Shown here piece after piece: positions 46,301-54,247 of a stretch of 64,000 nucleotides of DNA. The notes under the pieces were generated by a model that searched no databases, had not been told where the DNA came from, and saw only the letters and a program-made list of their open reading frames with translations. Source of the DNA: Tolypothrix tenuis PCC 7101 (GTDB lineage Bacteria > Cyanobacteriota > Cyanobacteriia > Cyanobacteriales > Nostocaceae); assembly GCF_002368295.1 (NCBI RefSeq), contig NZ_AP018248.1:5402798-5466797 (forward strand), in the 5' to 3' direction. The first letter of the stretch is position 1, and the number at the start of each line of letters is the position of its first letter. The translations under genes and the position numbers were made by a program.

Positions 46301-46323
46301 CGATCTAGTAATGCTGTTTTCAT
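43303..46323 (-). CDS. DUF1574 SGNH-like protein with four N-terminal repeat modules
   Basis: A 1006-residue protein. The C-terminal part (about 630-1006) is an SGNH-hydrolase-like DUF1574 domain: VLIIGSSRALRGVDP (nucleophile Ser block), FNFGVNGATAQ, LIIWADGSRAF and the Asp-His pair in FSDPSHLNRFG. A hydrophobic segment (VALVWGTLGLLLTMQ, about 520-540) anchors it. The N-terminal 450 residues contain four diverged copies of a module of about 110 residues, each with a LHI.C/LWIFC-type strand and a V.VYGRK.G..PEW-type ending: around DLHILCEGKECPG, RLWIFCQSSYSPD, TLHIFCTPSSDAS and LFHVMCDAPVCPS. These predicted cytoplasmic modules are unusual for an acetylation partner. With the downstream MBOAT gene it should transfer acyl groups to a surface polysaccharide. 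Confidence 0.85.
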   Translation of the reverse strand: MKTALLDRQKSLVQWVSQATGISTFGVKVQLRGNDLHILCEGKECPGRWRTLYDLLQAIQQTDLDVLTNGEQPSIYQVFVYGRKKGDGRPQWCHRVYLNQLERHLEEAKQGLLEDKLKSQPGGALILSNESLARKGNPDAIARYLSETLSTFGVAVEVKVKPQPSTENNQVQEQRLWIFCQSSYSPDPSLLAEPIAQKLRNLKMTGYHDAVIFSQVKGENKPEWRLRVDLTPPEEMLKEWARWGDVQSIARLLTEELSNAKVAVQTSLQESTLHIFCTPSSDASLEAAPEKQLCLHKIKSKLEAIAPQGIKAATVYGQKIADKQPAWIDWLTLPAAIHEPLAPTALELANSGDQPAINYLLERLLNPDLDWRLKTGGAKITLLHKGDLFHVMCDAPVCPSRKKVANKVVELLRQFKIPGVMGVRVYGRRAGNKEPSWQHGEDFQPRQRLVPEATPEFAATSIYINDLVTTPTDEPILRPDLTTEEVQTFITEVARDWVTTTKLTFKKLLLQTQLFSEIDQPTEYNPEAQGIKVALVWGTLGLLLTMQTDWVLGQIVNRNLPSSTPQVTASSSPKAKTSPKSETNQSQMSAFFADTSKPKKNQGKGGVFNASGFTQNDDDTEAENLKAAPLKGKATPTAILLAARSQMPSFKARQLDEQIALYKQRLVKMGRPPHVLIIGSSRALRGVDPAALSQALATQGYPNVDVFNFGVNGATAQVVDFIVRRVLEPTELPKLIIWADGSRAFNSGRKDITFASIAASPGYKQVLQKAIATGTTDELLKDPEKSSDATKTKAQKPEMSSYQIANEWLNEAVANISASYANRDRVKELLQKQLNSLPLISDRNPGSTSSAQLSNDAPEEDTSQMSVDFDGFLPLSIRFHPTRYYQKHPKVPGNYDNDYQSFKVQGEQDTAFQALLSFTQAQKIPLVFVNTPLTADYLDSVRQQYEQEFQQYMSQVNNPNFIYRDLSQLWPKNHNYFSDPSHLNRFGAYEVSKKLAHDPMIPWPAK

Positions 46324-46540
46324 GGGCAGTTAACTTTTAGAGAAAGCGAGTATTGGGGGATAGTGCCTGCGCTTGTAAACTAGAACCATACATTTATCAC
46401 ACCCTGACGTTTGGTTTTAACACTTTTGTTACCTTATGCGCTTGCAAAATTGGCAAAGATTTTAAATGTCTAGTTGCGAGCAACGTCTCTGTTGGATTTT
46501 TTGTTTATTTTACTAATCTGCAAACAAACGAAAATTAGCG

Positions 46541-46777
46541 ATGTCACCTGCAACCCAAAAACCTTCACCAAACCCAGAATTAAATCTGTTGCTGTTTAGC
46601 ATTCCCCAATCTTTGCTTTTACAAATAGGTACAGCGTCTATACTACTGCTGTGTACAGCAGGAAATGCCTCAGTAAAAGCCCTAGAAGCTATGGGCCAAG
46701 CCAGTGAAGAATTATTTCGGGGCGATCGCCTACCCATACTCGACTTCCCAGAAGACAACGAATTCAATCACAGTTAA
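46541..46777 (+). CDS. Small hypothetical protein upstream of ppc
   Basis: A 78-residue protein starting MSPATQKPSPNPELNLLLFS, with one hydrophobic central stretch (LLLQIGTASILLLCTAGNAS) and an acidic C-terminus (LPILDFPEDNEFNHS). No known domain. It lies 103 bp before ppc on the same strand and has a plausible ATG, so it may be a real small cyanobacterial gene. The function is unknown. Confidence 0.55.
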   Translation: MSPATQKPSPNPELNLLLFSIPQSLLLQIGTASILLLCTAGNASVKALEAMGQASEELFRGDRLPILDFPEDNEFNHS

Positions 46778-46880
46778 AAATTTTACTCTAAAAGATGCTC
46801 CATTCTGGTCACTTGCCAGAAGTTCGGACTACACCACAAAGAATTCTAAACAATAATCGTTTTGGCACAATATAGCGAAT

Positions 46881-49800
46881 ATGAGTTCTGTTTTATACTC
46901 TTTGTCTCAGGCAGCGAAAATCTACCCCGCCTCAGAGTTATTTTTACGCCATCGTCTCCAAATCGTAGAGGAACTGTGGGAAGCGGTACTCCGGCAAGAA
47001 TGCGGGCAGAAAATGGTGGATTTATTGGAACAATTGCGCGCTCTGTGTTCGCCAGAAGGTCAAGCTACTCATGACCAAGCTGAATCTGCGGTAAAGTTGA
47101 TTGAACAACTGAATATTAATGAAGCTATTCGGGCGGCTCGGGCTTTTGCGCTGTATTTTCAGCTGATTAACATCATAGAGCAGGAATATGAACAACGGCA
47201 GCAATTAACTCGCTATTCTGAGGCAGAAGCAGAGCTAGAAGATGCAGAAATCTTACCCAATATTACCTATTCATCCAATCAGCTAGAAAACGATGCACCT
47301 GTAAACCGGGGAATCGGTGCGGATTTATTAGCTAAGAGTTGGCTAGCTAAAGAAAAAGACAAGCAGAAAGGTACTTTTGCCGCTTTATTTCCCCATTTAT
47401 TCAAACTCAATGTCCCACCGCAGCAAATTCAACGTCTAATTGCTCAATTAGATGTGCGTTTAGTGTTTACAGCCCATCCCACAGAAATTGTGCGTCATAC
47501 AATTCGGGATAAGCAAAGACAAGTGGTTAATCTATTACAAAAGCTAGATACGGTAGACAACCGTTCTGGGAGTACATTAGGCGGATATCCTTGGGAAGCA
47601 GCAGAAATCCGCGAAAAGTTACTAGAAGAAATTCGCCTGTGGTGGCGCACGGATGAACTGCACCAGTTTAAGCCGACAGTTTTAGATGAAGTAGACTATG
47701 CTTTGCACTACTTCCAAGAAGTGCTGTTTGATGGAATTCCCCAACTGCATAAACGATTTACATACGCTTTGGGTAAAACCTTTCCGTGGTTGGAACCACC
47801 ACAGAAAAACTTTTGCTCTTTTGGTTCTTGGGTAGGTTCCGATAGAGATGGTAATCCCTCAGTTACACCAGATGTTACCTGGCAGACAGCTTGTTATCAG
47901 CGCAAAATGGTGTTGGAAAGATATATTAACTCAGTCAAGCAATTGATTGAGTTATTAAGCGTCTCGATGCACTGGAGTGATGTCCTTCCAGACTTACTGG
48001 AATCTCTGGAGTTGGATCAGTCGCAGTTGAGCGAAATTTATGACGCTTTAGCACTTCGTTATCGCCAAGAACCATATCGCCTGAAGTTATCTTATGTCTT
48101 AAGAAGGCTAGAAAATACCCGCGATCGCAATTTGGCTTTGTATAAGCGGGAAACGCCCAAGAATGAAGACAAGCCAATGTATCTATCGGGAGCAGATTTC
48201 TTAGCTGAACTGCGGATGATTCAACGCAACTTGACTGAAACAGGTTTAAGCTGCCGAGAATTAGATAATTTAATTTCTCAGGTAGAAATTTTTGGTTTTA
48301 ACCTCACACAGTTAGATATTCGCCAAGAATCTTCCCGTCATTCGGATGCATTGAATGAAATTCTAGAATATCTCCAAGTCTTACCCCAAGCTTATAACGA
48401 CCTGACAGAAGAGCAGCGCGTGGCTTGGTTAACCGGGGAATTGCAAACTCGCCGTCCCTTAATTCCCGCAGAGTTACCATTCTCCGAAAAAACCAACGAT
48501 GTCATTCAAACTTTTCGCGTCTTGCGATCGCTACAACAAGAATTTGGCGTACAAATCTGCCAAACTTATATTATTAGTATGTGCCGCCAAGTTAGCGACG
48601 TACTAGAAGTTTTGCTCTTAGCCAAAGAAGCCAGACTTTTTGACCCCGCGATCGCCGTCGGTACTATTCAAGTTGTACCTTTATTTGAAACGGTAGAAGA
48701 CTTACAACGCTCCAGAACGGTGATGCGGCAACTTTTTGAGCTACCGTTATATCGAGCTTTATTAGCTGGCGGCTACGAGCAAATAAAGGCGAATGAGGAA
48801 AACGCAGACAATATCCACGCCACTTGTCCGCTGACCTTGAACCTGCAAGAAGTAATGTTAGGCTATTCTGACAGTAACAAAGACTCTGGTTTTTTAAGCA
48901 GTAATTGGGAAATTCATAAAGCGCAAAAATCGCTCCAAGAAATAGCAGAAAAATATGGCGTGAATTTGCGAATTTTTCACGGGCGTGGCGGTTCTGTAGG
49001 TAGAGGCGGCGGCCCAGCTTACGAAGCGATTTTAGCCCAACCAGGTCACAGCATTAATGGCAGAATCAAAATTACGGAACAAGGCGAAGTTTTAGCTTCT
49101 AAATATTCGCTGCTGGACTTGGCTTTGTACAATCTGGAAACTATCACCACGGCTGTAATTCAAGCTAGCTTGCTGCGGACAGGTTTCGATGACATCGAAC
49201 CTTGGAATGAAATAATGGAAGAACTAGCAGCGCGATCGCGTTCTCATTATCGGGCTTTGATTTATGAGCAACCCGATTTTATTGACTTCTTCCACCAAGT
49301 AACTCCCATCGAAGAAATTAGCCAGTTGCAAATTAGCTCTCGTCCAGCGCGTCGCCCATCGGGTAAGAAAGATTTAAGTAGCTTGAGAGCAATTCCTTGG
49401 GTATTTAGTTGGACACAAACGAGATTTCTACTGCCTTCCTGGTATGGTGTCGGTACAGCACTGCAAGAATTTTTGCAAGCTGAACCAGAAGAACACTTAA
49501 AATTGCTGCGTTACTTTTACGTTAAGTGGCCGTTCTTCAAGATGGTGATTTCTAAAGCAGAAATGACCTTAGCAAAAGTAGATATGCAAATGGCACAGCA
49601 TTACGTTCAAGAGCTATCTAATCCGGAAGATAAACCGCGATTTGAGAAAGTTTTTGAGCAAATTTCTAGCGAATATTATCTCACCAAAGATTTAGTGTTA
49701 AAAATTACTGGACACAGTCGCTTATTAGATGGCGATCCAGTGTTACAGCGTTCTGTGCAGTTACGCAATGGCACGATTGTACCTTTAGGGTTTATCCAAG

Positions 49801-49943
49801 TCTCTCTACTGAAACGCCTCCGCCAATCACGCAATACTGCCCCATCCGGTGTAATTCATTCCCGTTACAGTAAAGGTGAGTTGCTGCGCGGCGCATTGTT
49901 AACTATTAACGGTATTGCAGCAGGGATGAGAAATACAGGCTGA
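46881..49943 (+). CDS. ppc: Phosphoenolpyruvate carboxylase
   Basis: A complete 1020-residue enzyme that adds bicarbonate to phosphoenolpyruvate to make oxaloacetate, refilling the TCA cycle and supplying nitrogen assimilation. Diagnostic blocks are present: VFTAHPTEIVRHTIRDKQRQ with the catalytic His, GSWVGSDRDGNPSV, ESSRHSDALNEI, MLGYSDSNKDSGFLSSNWEI, FHGRGGSVGRGGGPAYEAI (phosphate-binding loop), and the C-terminal NGIAAGMRNTG whose last residues bind the inhibitor aspartate in bacterial enzymes. There is no N-terminal phosphorylation serine motif of the plant type. Length and motifs are typical of cyanobacteria. A 13-bp hairpin made of agtcaaa repeats follows the gene. Confidence 0.98.
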   Translation: MSSVLYSLSQAAKIYPASELFLRHRLQIVEELWEAVLRQECGQKMVDLLEQLRALCSPEGQATHDQAESAVKLIEQLNINEAIRAARAFALYFQLINIIEQEYEQRQQLTRYSEAEAELEDAEILPNITYSSNQLENDAPVNRGIGADLLAKSWLAKEKDKQKGTFAALFPHLFKLNVPPQQIQRLIAQLDVRLVFTAHPTEIVRHTIRDKQRQVVNLLQKLDTVDNRSGSTLGGYPWEAAEIREKLLEEIRLWWRTDELHQFKPTVLDEVDYALHYFQEVLFDGIPQLHKRFTYALGKTFPWLEPPQKNFCSFGSWVGSDRDGNPSVTPDVTWQTACYQRKMVLERYINSVKQLIELLSVSMHWSDVLPDLLESLELDQSQLSEIYDALALRYRQEPYRLKLSYVLRRLENTRDRNLALYKRETPKNEDKPMYLSGADFLAELRMIQRNLTETGLSCRELDNLISQVEIFGFNLTQLDIRQESSRHSDALNEILEYLQVLPQAYNDLTEEQRVAWLTGELQTRRPLIPAELPFSEKTNDVIQTFRVLRSLQQEFGVQICQTYIISMCRQVSDVLEVLLLAKEARLFDPAIAVGTIQVVPLFETVEDLQRSRTVMRQLFELPLYRALLAGGYEQIKANEENADNIHATCPLTLNLQEVMLGYSDSNKDSGFLSSNWEIHKAQKSLQEIAEKYGVNLRIFHGRGGSVGRGGGPAYEAILAQPGHSINGRIKITEQGEVLASKYSLLDLALYNLETITTAVIQASLLRTGFDDIEPWNEIMEELAARSRSHYRALIYEQPDFIDFFHQVTPIEEISQLQISSRPARRPSGKKDLSSLRAIPWVFSWTQTRFLLPSWYGVGTALQEFLQAEPEEHLKLLRYFYVKWPFFKMVISKAEMTLAKVDMQMAQHYVQELSNPEDKPRFEKVFEQISSEYYLTKDLVLKITGHSRLLDGDPVLQRSVQLRNGTIVPLGFIQVSLLKRLRQSRNTAPSGVIHSRYSKGELLRGALLTINGIAAGMRNTG

Positions 49944-50252
49944 TTTGGTAGTTGAGTCAAAAGTCAAAAGTCAAAAGTCAAAAGTCCAGAGTAGTTTGGC
50001 TTTTGACTTTTGAGCAAATAATTTATAATTCGTAATTCGTAGTTCTTAATTCATAATTACGGACAAAATTAATAATTGATTCATGCGAGTTTCAAGGCTC
50101 TAACTTTTAGTTATGAAAAACCTCGAGAGACGTAGAATTATATTCTAAGTTTCTGAATAAAGGAGATTAATTACGAATACGTAGGGGCGAAGCGGCTACC
50201 CGCAGGGTATTAGTAATTATGAATTAGAGCACAGCGATTTGAGCTTTAATAT
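49944..50252. repeat. Spacer after ppc with heptamer repeat and 13-bp hairpin
   Basis: agtcaaa heptamers at 49954-49985 pair with cttttgacttttg at 50000-50012 (caaaagtcaaaag 49972-49984), which may terminate ppc. Beyond it are ataattcgtaattcg-type repeats and, around 50180-50205, the sequence gtaggggcgaagcggctacc, a fragment of a common cyanobacterial palindromic repeat. No gene seen. Confidence 0.7.
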
Positions 50253-50507
50253 ATGGTTAAAAATAGAATTTTAATTTGTACTTTAGTAGCGTTATCATCC
50301 GGATTTTTTGGCGGTTACATTAGTGGACAACTCACCCTGATGCTACATAGTCAAAAGTGCCAAAACCAAAATTGGGCTTTCAAACAAATATGTAACACTT
50401 GGGTAACACCAGGCGCAATTTGGCAAGGTAGCACTACTGGGTTGTGGGTAGGCTCAATTTTAGGTGCATTTGTTGGGGGTTTAGCAACAAACCAAAATCG
50501 TACTTAA
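50253..50507 (+). CDS. Small membrane protein of unknown function
   Basis: An 84-residue protein with two glycine-rich membrane segments (ILICTLVALSSGFFGGYISG near the N-terminus, and LWVGSILGAFVGGLA near the C-terminus) joined by a loop with two cysteines (KCQNQNWAFKQICNTW) that could form a disulphide outside the membrane. No family recognised. It stands alone in a spacer-rich region. Confidence 0.6.
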   Translation: MVKNRILICTLVALSSGFFGGYISGQLTLMLHSQKCQNQNWAFKQICNTWVTPGAIWQGSTTGLWVGSILGAFVGGLATNQNRT

Positions 50508-50584
50508 CCTAAGGTTGAGATGAGGAAAGGGAAAGGTAGCAATTCGGCGATGCGTTACGCTGCGCTAACGCATCCTACATAATT

Positions 50585-50623
50585 GGCGATCGCTCACAAC
50601 TATCTCAGCTATGAGTGATCGCC
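50585..50623. repeat. HIP1-containing hairpin repeat, copy 1
   Basis: ggcgatcgctca and tgagtgatcgcc form inverted arms around caactatctcagcta. Related copies: 50901-50923 (partial), 51606-51642 and 51770-51806. See the separate finding. Confidence 0.7.
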
Positions 50624-50638
50624 TCTTGATCAATGGTT

Positions 50639-50875
50639 TTATTGTCCACTTCCTGGTTTGCAATCTGCAAAACCTAATGCTTCCGTATCCACGAAACTAG
50701 CGATCGCCATTTCAATGACGGCTTCGATTGGATACTCAATTTCAGTAGCACGAGTAATTAGAGCTGCTTGTATCCTCTCTAGTAAACGTCCTAAAATAAC
50801 TTCGGCATCAGTACTTGTAAGTTGCTCTTGAAGTTTAGCTGACATAAGTTCACCTTTCTGGCGGAATTTGGACAT
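50639..50875 (-). CDS. Small hypothetical protein
   Basis: A 78-residue frame; the internal ATG giving MSAKLQEQLTSTDAEVILGR (about 50845) is a likelier start. The sequence is helical and acidic (LLERIQAALITRATEIEYPI, EAVIEMAIASFVDTEALG) without recognised domain. It lies head-to-head with the toxin-antitoxin pair at 50991-51547 and between two HIP1 hairpin repeats. Confidence 0.42.
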   Translation of the reverse strand: MSKFRQKGELMSAKLQEQLTSTDAEVILGRLLERIQAALITRATEIEYPIEAVIEMAIASFVDTEALGFADCKPGSGQ

Positions 50876-50990
50876 TGTCAGAAGGTTCGGTAGCTCTCAG
50901 ATATCTCAACTATGAGCGATCGCTTATGCAAATCCAGCTAAAAGAGCGATCGCTATAATAAAACCAGTATCACGCTCGGAAAAATCAACA

Positions 50991-51245
50991 ATGTCCATTA
51001 CACTCGATCTGCCACCGAAAATTGAGGCGCTGCTGCGACAACGTGCCCAAAGTACCGGACAAGATATTTCGCAATTGGCGATCGCAGTTCTGACTTTAGG
51101 GCTGAGTTTGGAAGATAATGATTTTTTTGAGGCTTTAAAGGGAATTCAACGCGGGCTTGATGATTTTGAACAAGGACAATTTTCGAGTTTAGAGGACTTT
51201 ATTGCTGAACAAAACCAAAAATATGGATTATCTCTGGAAGCATGA
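50991..51245 (+). CDS. Antitoxin-like protein of a second toxin-antitoxin pair
   Basis: An 84-residue protein beginning MSITLDLPPKIEALLRQRAQ, typical of short ribbon-helix-helix-type antitoxins, followed by an acidic helical tail (GIQRGLDDFEQGQFSSLEDF) of the kind that wraps the toxin. Its last codons overlap the toxin start by 4 bp (ATGA). HIP1 sites lie directly upstream. Confidence 0.8.
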   Translation: MSITLDLPPKIEALLRQRAQSTGQDISQLAIAVLTLGLSLEDNDFFEALKGIQRGLDDFEQGQFSSLEDFIAEQNQKYGLSLEA

Positions 51246-51547
51246 CCTACCGCATTGATTTCTCTAGTGTTGCGAAAGCCGAAGCGGATGCTGCTTTCTT
51301 AAGTTTTTCTCAGTTTACTACAGCCGATCGCGCCCAAACCTGGTATCAAGGGCTAATTGACGCAATAGTTTCTCTACAAGAAATGCCTCGGCGCTGTTCC
51401 ATCGCTCGTGAGGATGCTTTCTTTAGCCAAGAAATTCGTCAACTTCTTTACGGGCAAGGAAAACAAACCTATCGCACCACGGTTAGAATTCTCCACCTTC
51501 ATCATGCAGCACAGAAGACAATCGGTGAGCCGGAAGTAGCGGATTGA
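51242..51547 (+). CDS. RelE/ParE-like toxin
   Basis: A 101-residue protein with the superfamily plan: YRIDFSSVAKAEADAAFLSF, a helical region TWYQGLIDAIVSLQEMPRRC, then FFSQEIRQLLYGQGKQTYRT and the C-terminal strand TVRILHLHHAAQ. It is divergent from the pair at 11579-12138. Translationally coupled to the antitoxin gene by the 4-bp overlap, and intact. Confidence 0.82.
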   Translation: MTYRIDFSSVAKAEADAAFLSFSQFTTADRAQTWYQGLIDAIVSLQEMPRRCSIAREDAFFSQEIRQLLYGQGKQTYRTTVRILHLHHAAQKTIGEPEVAD

Positions 51548-51942
51548 TCATCTTGGCTTCAATTCATAACATACCTTGAGCGATGGCACTAGTCTTAAAA
51601 ATTCAGCAATCGCTTACAACTATCCCAACTATGAGGGATCGCTTCTTGAACTCATGCTGAAATTGCGATCGCTCCTGATTTCATTTTGAATTGCGATCGC
51701 ATCAAGGCTAGGTTAACGCTACAAACCCAACTTTGTACCTTGAGCGATCACACTAGCCTCAAAAATTCAGCGATCGTTCACAACTATCTCCAGCTTAGGC
51801 GATCGGTAATTCAGAAATTCGGAGATGCAGTATTTTCACCGCTAACACATCCTACAAGATCGGTGATCGCACTACGGTGATCAGCAATCATACTACCAAG
51901 GAATATTGAAATAACCTATATTGACATTGTCCTGTCGTTTGA
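51548..51942. repeat. Spacer with diverged direct and hairpin repeats rich in HIP1 sites
   Basis: No gene seen. Two related blocks, 51576-51642 and 51740-51806, share cttgagcgat, actag, aaaattcagc and cacaactatc in the same order, each ending in a hairpin with gatcgc arms. The spacer leads into the broken 5' end of the NB-ARC pseudogene. Confidence 0.72.
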
Positions 51943-53184
51943 TGCCTAAACTGGGACTACGATCGCATTGCCGAGCGCTCGCGCTATTCCATTAACTACT
52001 TACAGCGAGATACTGGCCCTAAATTCTGGAAGCTTTTGAGTGATGCTTTGGATCGCAAAGTTAACAAAACAAATCTGCGCGGCATTCTTACCCAACTTAA
52101 TGCACCCATCCCTAATTGCCAACTGCAAAAACAACCTTCCGTAGATTGGGGTAAGGCACCAGATGTTTCTAGCTTCTGCGGTCGTGAGGAAGAGATAAAA
52201 AAGCTGACTCAGTGGATAATTGAAGAACGCTGTCGCTTAATTGCCTTGGTGGGAATGGGCGGTATTGGTAAAAGTGCTTTAGCTACCAAAGTCTCTCAAT
52301 TGGTACAAGCAGACTTTGATTTTGTAATTTGGCGCAGTCTCCGCCACGCTCCACTTTTAGAAACTTTGTTGGCTGAACTAGTACCTTTCCTTTCCCAGCA
52401 GCAAGACATCCAAGCTAAACCAGAACGGTTACTATACTGGCTGCGGACTCATCGCTGTTTAGTGATTCTTGATAATCAAGATACTCTCTTACAACCAGGT
52501 CAGCACGCTGGCAATTATCAACCAAATTTCCGCAATTATAGTGAATTATTTCATTTACTGGGGGAATCGAGTCATCAAAGTTGTATTTTACTGACTAGCC
52601 GTGAAAAATCTGCGGAAGTCGCATTATTTGCAGATTGGAATGGCAGAGTGCGATCGCTGTTTTTGAAAGGTTCCTGCGAAGCATCCCTAGCATCAATTGA
52701 CTCGAAGGGATTGGTGGGAAGTGAGGCTGAAAAACACTATTTGTGTGAATTGTATTATTGCAATCCCCTGGCATTAAAAATGGTAGCTACCTCAATTCAG
52801 AGTTTGTTTGATGGGGCAATTACCACCTTTTTGCAAACAGAAACTCCAATATTTAATGGGATTCGTCGTTTACTCGATCAGCAATTTCAGAGATTATCGC
52901 CCTTGGAACAGATCATTATGTATTGTTTGGCGATTAATCGAGAATGGACTGCGATCGCCCAACTGCAAGCAAATATTGTGCCTGCTGTTTACCGTGCTAG
53001 CCTGCTGGAATCCCTGGAATCGCTGACCTGGCGCAGTTTAATTGAAAAGCGATCGGGCGAATATACTCAACAGCCGGTGATTATGGAATATGTCACAGAT
53101 TGTTTAATTCGACAGCTTGCCACTGAATCAATAACGGTACAAACGTCATTTTTCAATAGACATATTCTAAAACTCACAAACTAA
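51943..53184 (+). pseudogene. Truncated NB-ARC (STAND) ATPase gene
   Basis: The frame is open from 51943, just after an in-frame TGA at 51940-51942. It reads CLNWDYDRIAERSRYSINYL then GPKFWKLLSDAL.RKVNKTNLRGIL, the C-terminal half of the helical N-terminal domain usual in cyanobacterial NB-ARC proteins; the first 45 or so residues and any upstream ATG are missing. The only usable start inside is a TTG at 52036. The NB-ARC core is intact: FCGREEEIKKLTQW, Walker A GMGGIGKSALATKV, LVILDNQDTL, CILLTSREK and CNPLALKMVA. The usual C-terminal WD40 or TPR repeats are also absent; it stops after FFNRHILKLTN. It is probably a remnant, though a short ATPase could still be made. Confidence 0.72.
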
Positions 53185-53387
53185 TATTTACAAGGCTTTG
53201 AGACCAAACATTGCAGACTTTTTTTCAACGTCACAATCAGCATTTGATATGGTTATCGATACTTGAGATTTCAAAGATATAATACTCTAATGAATGCGAT
53301 CGCCTCATTGCAGAAACCCGCATAATTAAATATTTAGTTATTGAAAAATGAATGCGACAGATTGTAGGGGTAAGGCATTGTCCATAC

Positions 53388-53572
53388 GTGTCAACTTAAT
53401 GTGAAACCCGCTCTTGTGCAAGGTTTCGCCCTCACCCCCAGCCCCTCTCCCACAGGGAGAAGGGAGCAAGAGATTTAGTTCCCCTTCTCCTGCGGGAGAA
53501 GGGGTTAGGGGATGAGGGCGCGAGGTATTTGTACAACGCCCGCCCTATATAGCTTTAAGCTTAAGTTGACAC
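53388..53572. repeat. 185-bp inverted-repeat element with 12-bp ends, followed by a truncated second copy
   Basis: gtgtcaacttaa (53388-53399) is inverted perfectly at 53561-53572. The inside holds cctcacccccagcccctctc and several hairpin arms but no gene. A second copy starts at 53592, 204 bp later, and even the preceding gcatt..tccat is repeated, but it is cut off at about 53660 where the 643-bp element begins. Confidence 0.82.
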
Positions 53573-53739
53573 AGGTGGGCATTTTCCATTGGTGTCAACT
53601 TAATGTGAAACCCGCTTGGTTGCAATGTTTCGCCCTCACCCCCAGCCCCTCTCCCACCAGGAGCTACGGTGTACACACAAGTACTATCTGTAAGGGTAAA
53701 AAATATTTGATACATCAATCATGACTTTTCAAACATCCT

Positions 53740-54054
53740 CTGAGAATAGCCACTATTGAGTTGAGGAAAGCCGCTATTGAATTGAGAATAGCCACTATTG
53801 AGTTGAGGAAAGCCGCTATTGAGTTGAGGAAAGCCGCTATTGAGTTGAGGAAAGCCACTATTGAGTTGAGGAAAGCCGCTATTGAGTTGAGGAAAGCCGC
53901 TATTGAGTTGAGAATAGCCACTATTGAGTTAAGGAAAGCCGCTACTGAGTTGAGAATAGCCACTATTGAGTTAAGGAAAGCCGCTATTGAGTTGAGAATA
54001 GCCGCTACTGAGTTAAGGAAAGCCGCTACTGAGTTGAGAATAGCCGCTAATGAA
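53740..54054 (+). repeat. Fifteen 21-bp tandem repeats encoding heptads on both strands
   Basis: Fifteen units of exactly 21 bp from 53740. Two main unit types mix: ttgaggaaagccgctattga and ttgagaatagccactattga (each plus one base). On the plus strand the units read as the amphipathic heptad IELRKAA or IELRIAT; on the minus strand as LNSIAAF or LNSIVAI. Because the unit length is a multiple of three, both strands stay open. I cannot say which, if either, is translated. Confidence 0.9.
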
Positions 54055-54074
54055 ATAGCCCTGGGGATTAAGGG

Positions 54075-54247
54075 CAGGGCCGTTTCATTCGTAAGGATAT
54101 GTATTTTGTCAATATGATTGGCGATAAATATCAGGGCAAAAGTCATAAATTCTTGACCATGTTGATGCCTAATATTGAATGCCAAGCTTATTTTTCATCT
54201 CCTGAACTCTTGCATTTTCAGGACTTTTAGGGAATGAAACGGCCCTG
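54075..54247. mobile_element. 173-bp MITE with perfect 16-bp inverted ends and 10-bp target duplication
   Basis: cagggccgtttcattc (54075-54090) is inverted perfectly at 54232-54247. The 10-mer ggattaaggg flanks it on both sides (54065-54074 and 54248-54257). These are the marks of a clean transposition of a non-autonomous element. A 10-bp duplication is compatible with the IS4 superfamily, but no transposase is present to confirm it. Confidence 0.9.

Noticed and set aside
46353..46538. 61-residue plus-strand protein upstream of the small pre-ppc gene
   Set aside because: No ribosome-binding site and no recognisable pattern; it lies in the divergent promoter region of the DUF1574 gene.
51686..51880. 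64-residue plus-strand protein in the spacer before the NB-ARC remnant
   Set aside because: It crosses the HIP1 hairpin repeats and has no features of a real protein.
53740..54054. CRISPR-like array
   Set aside because: Units are contiguous 21-mers without spacers, and no cas genes are present.
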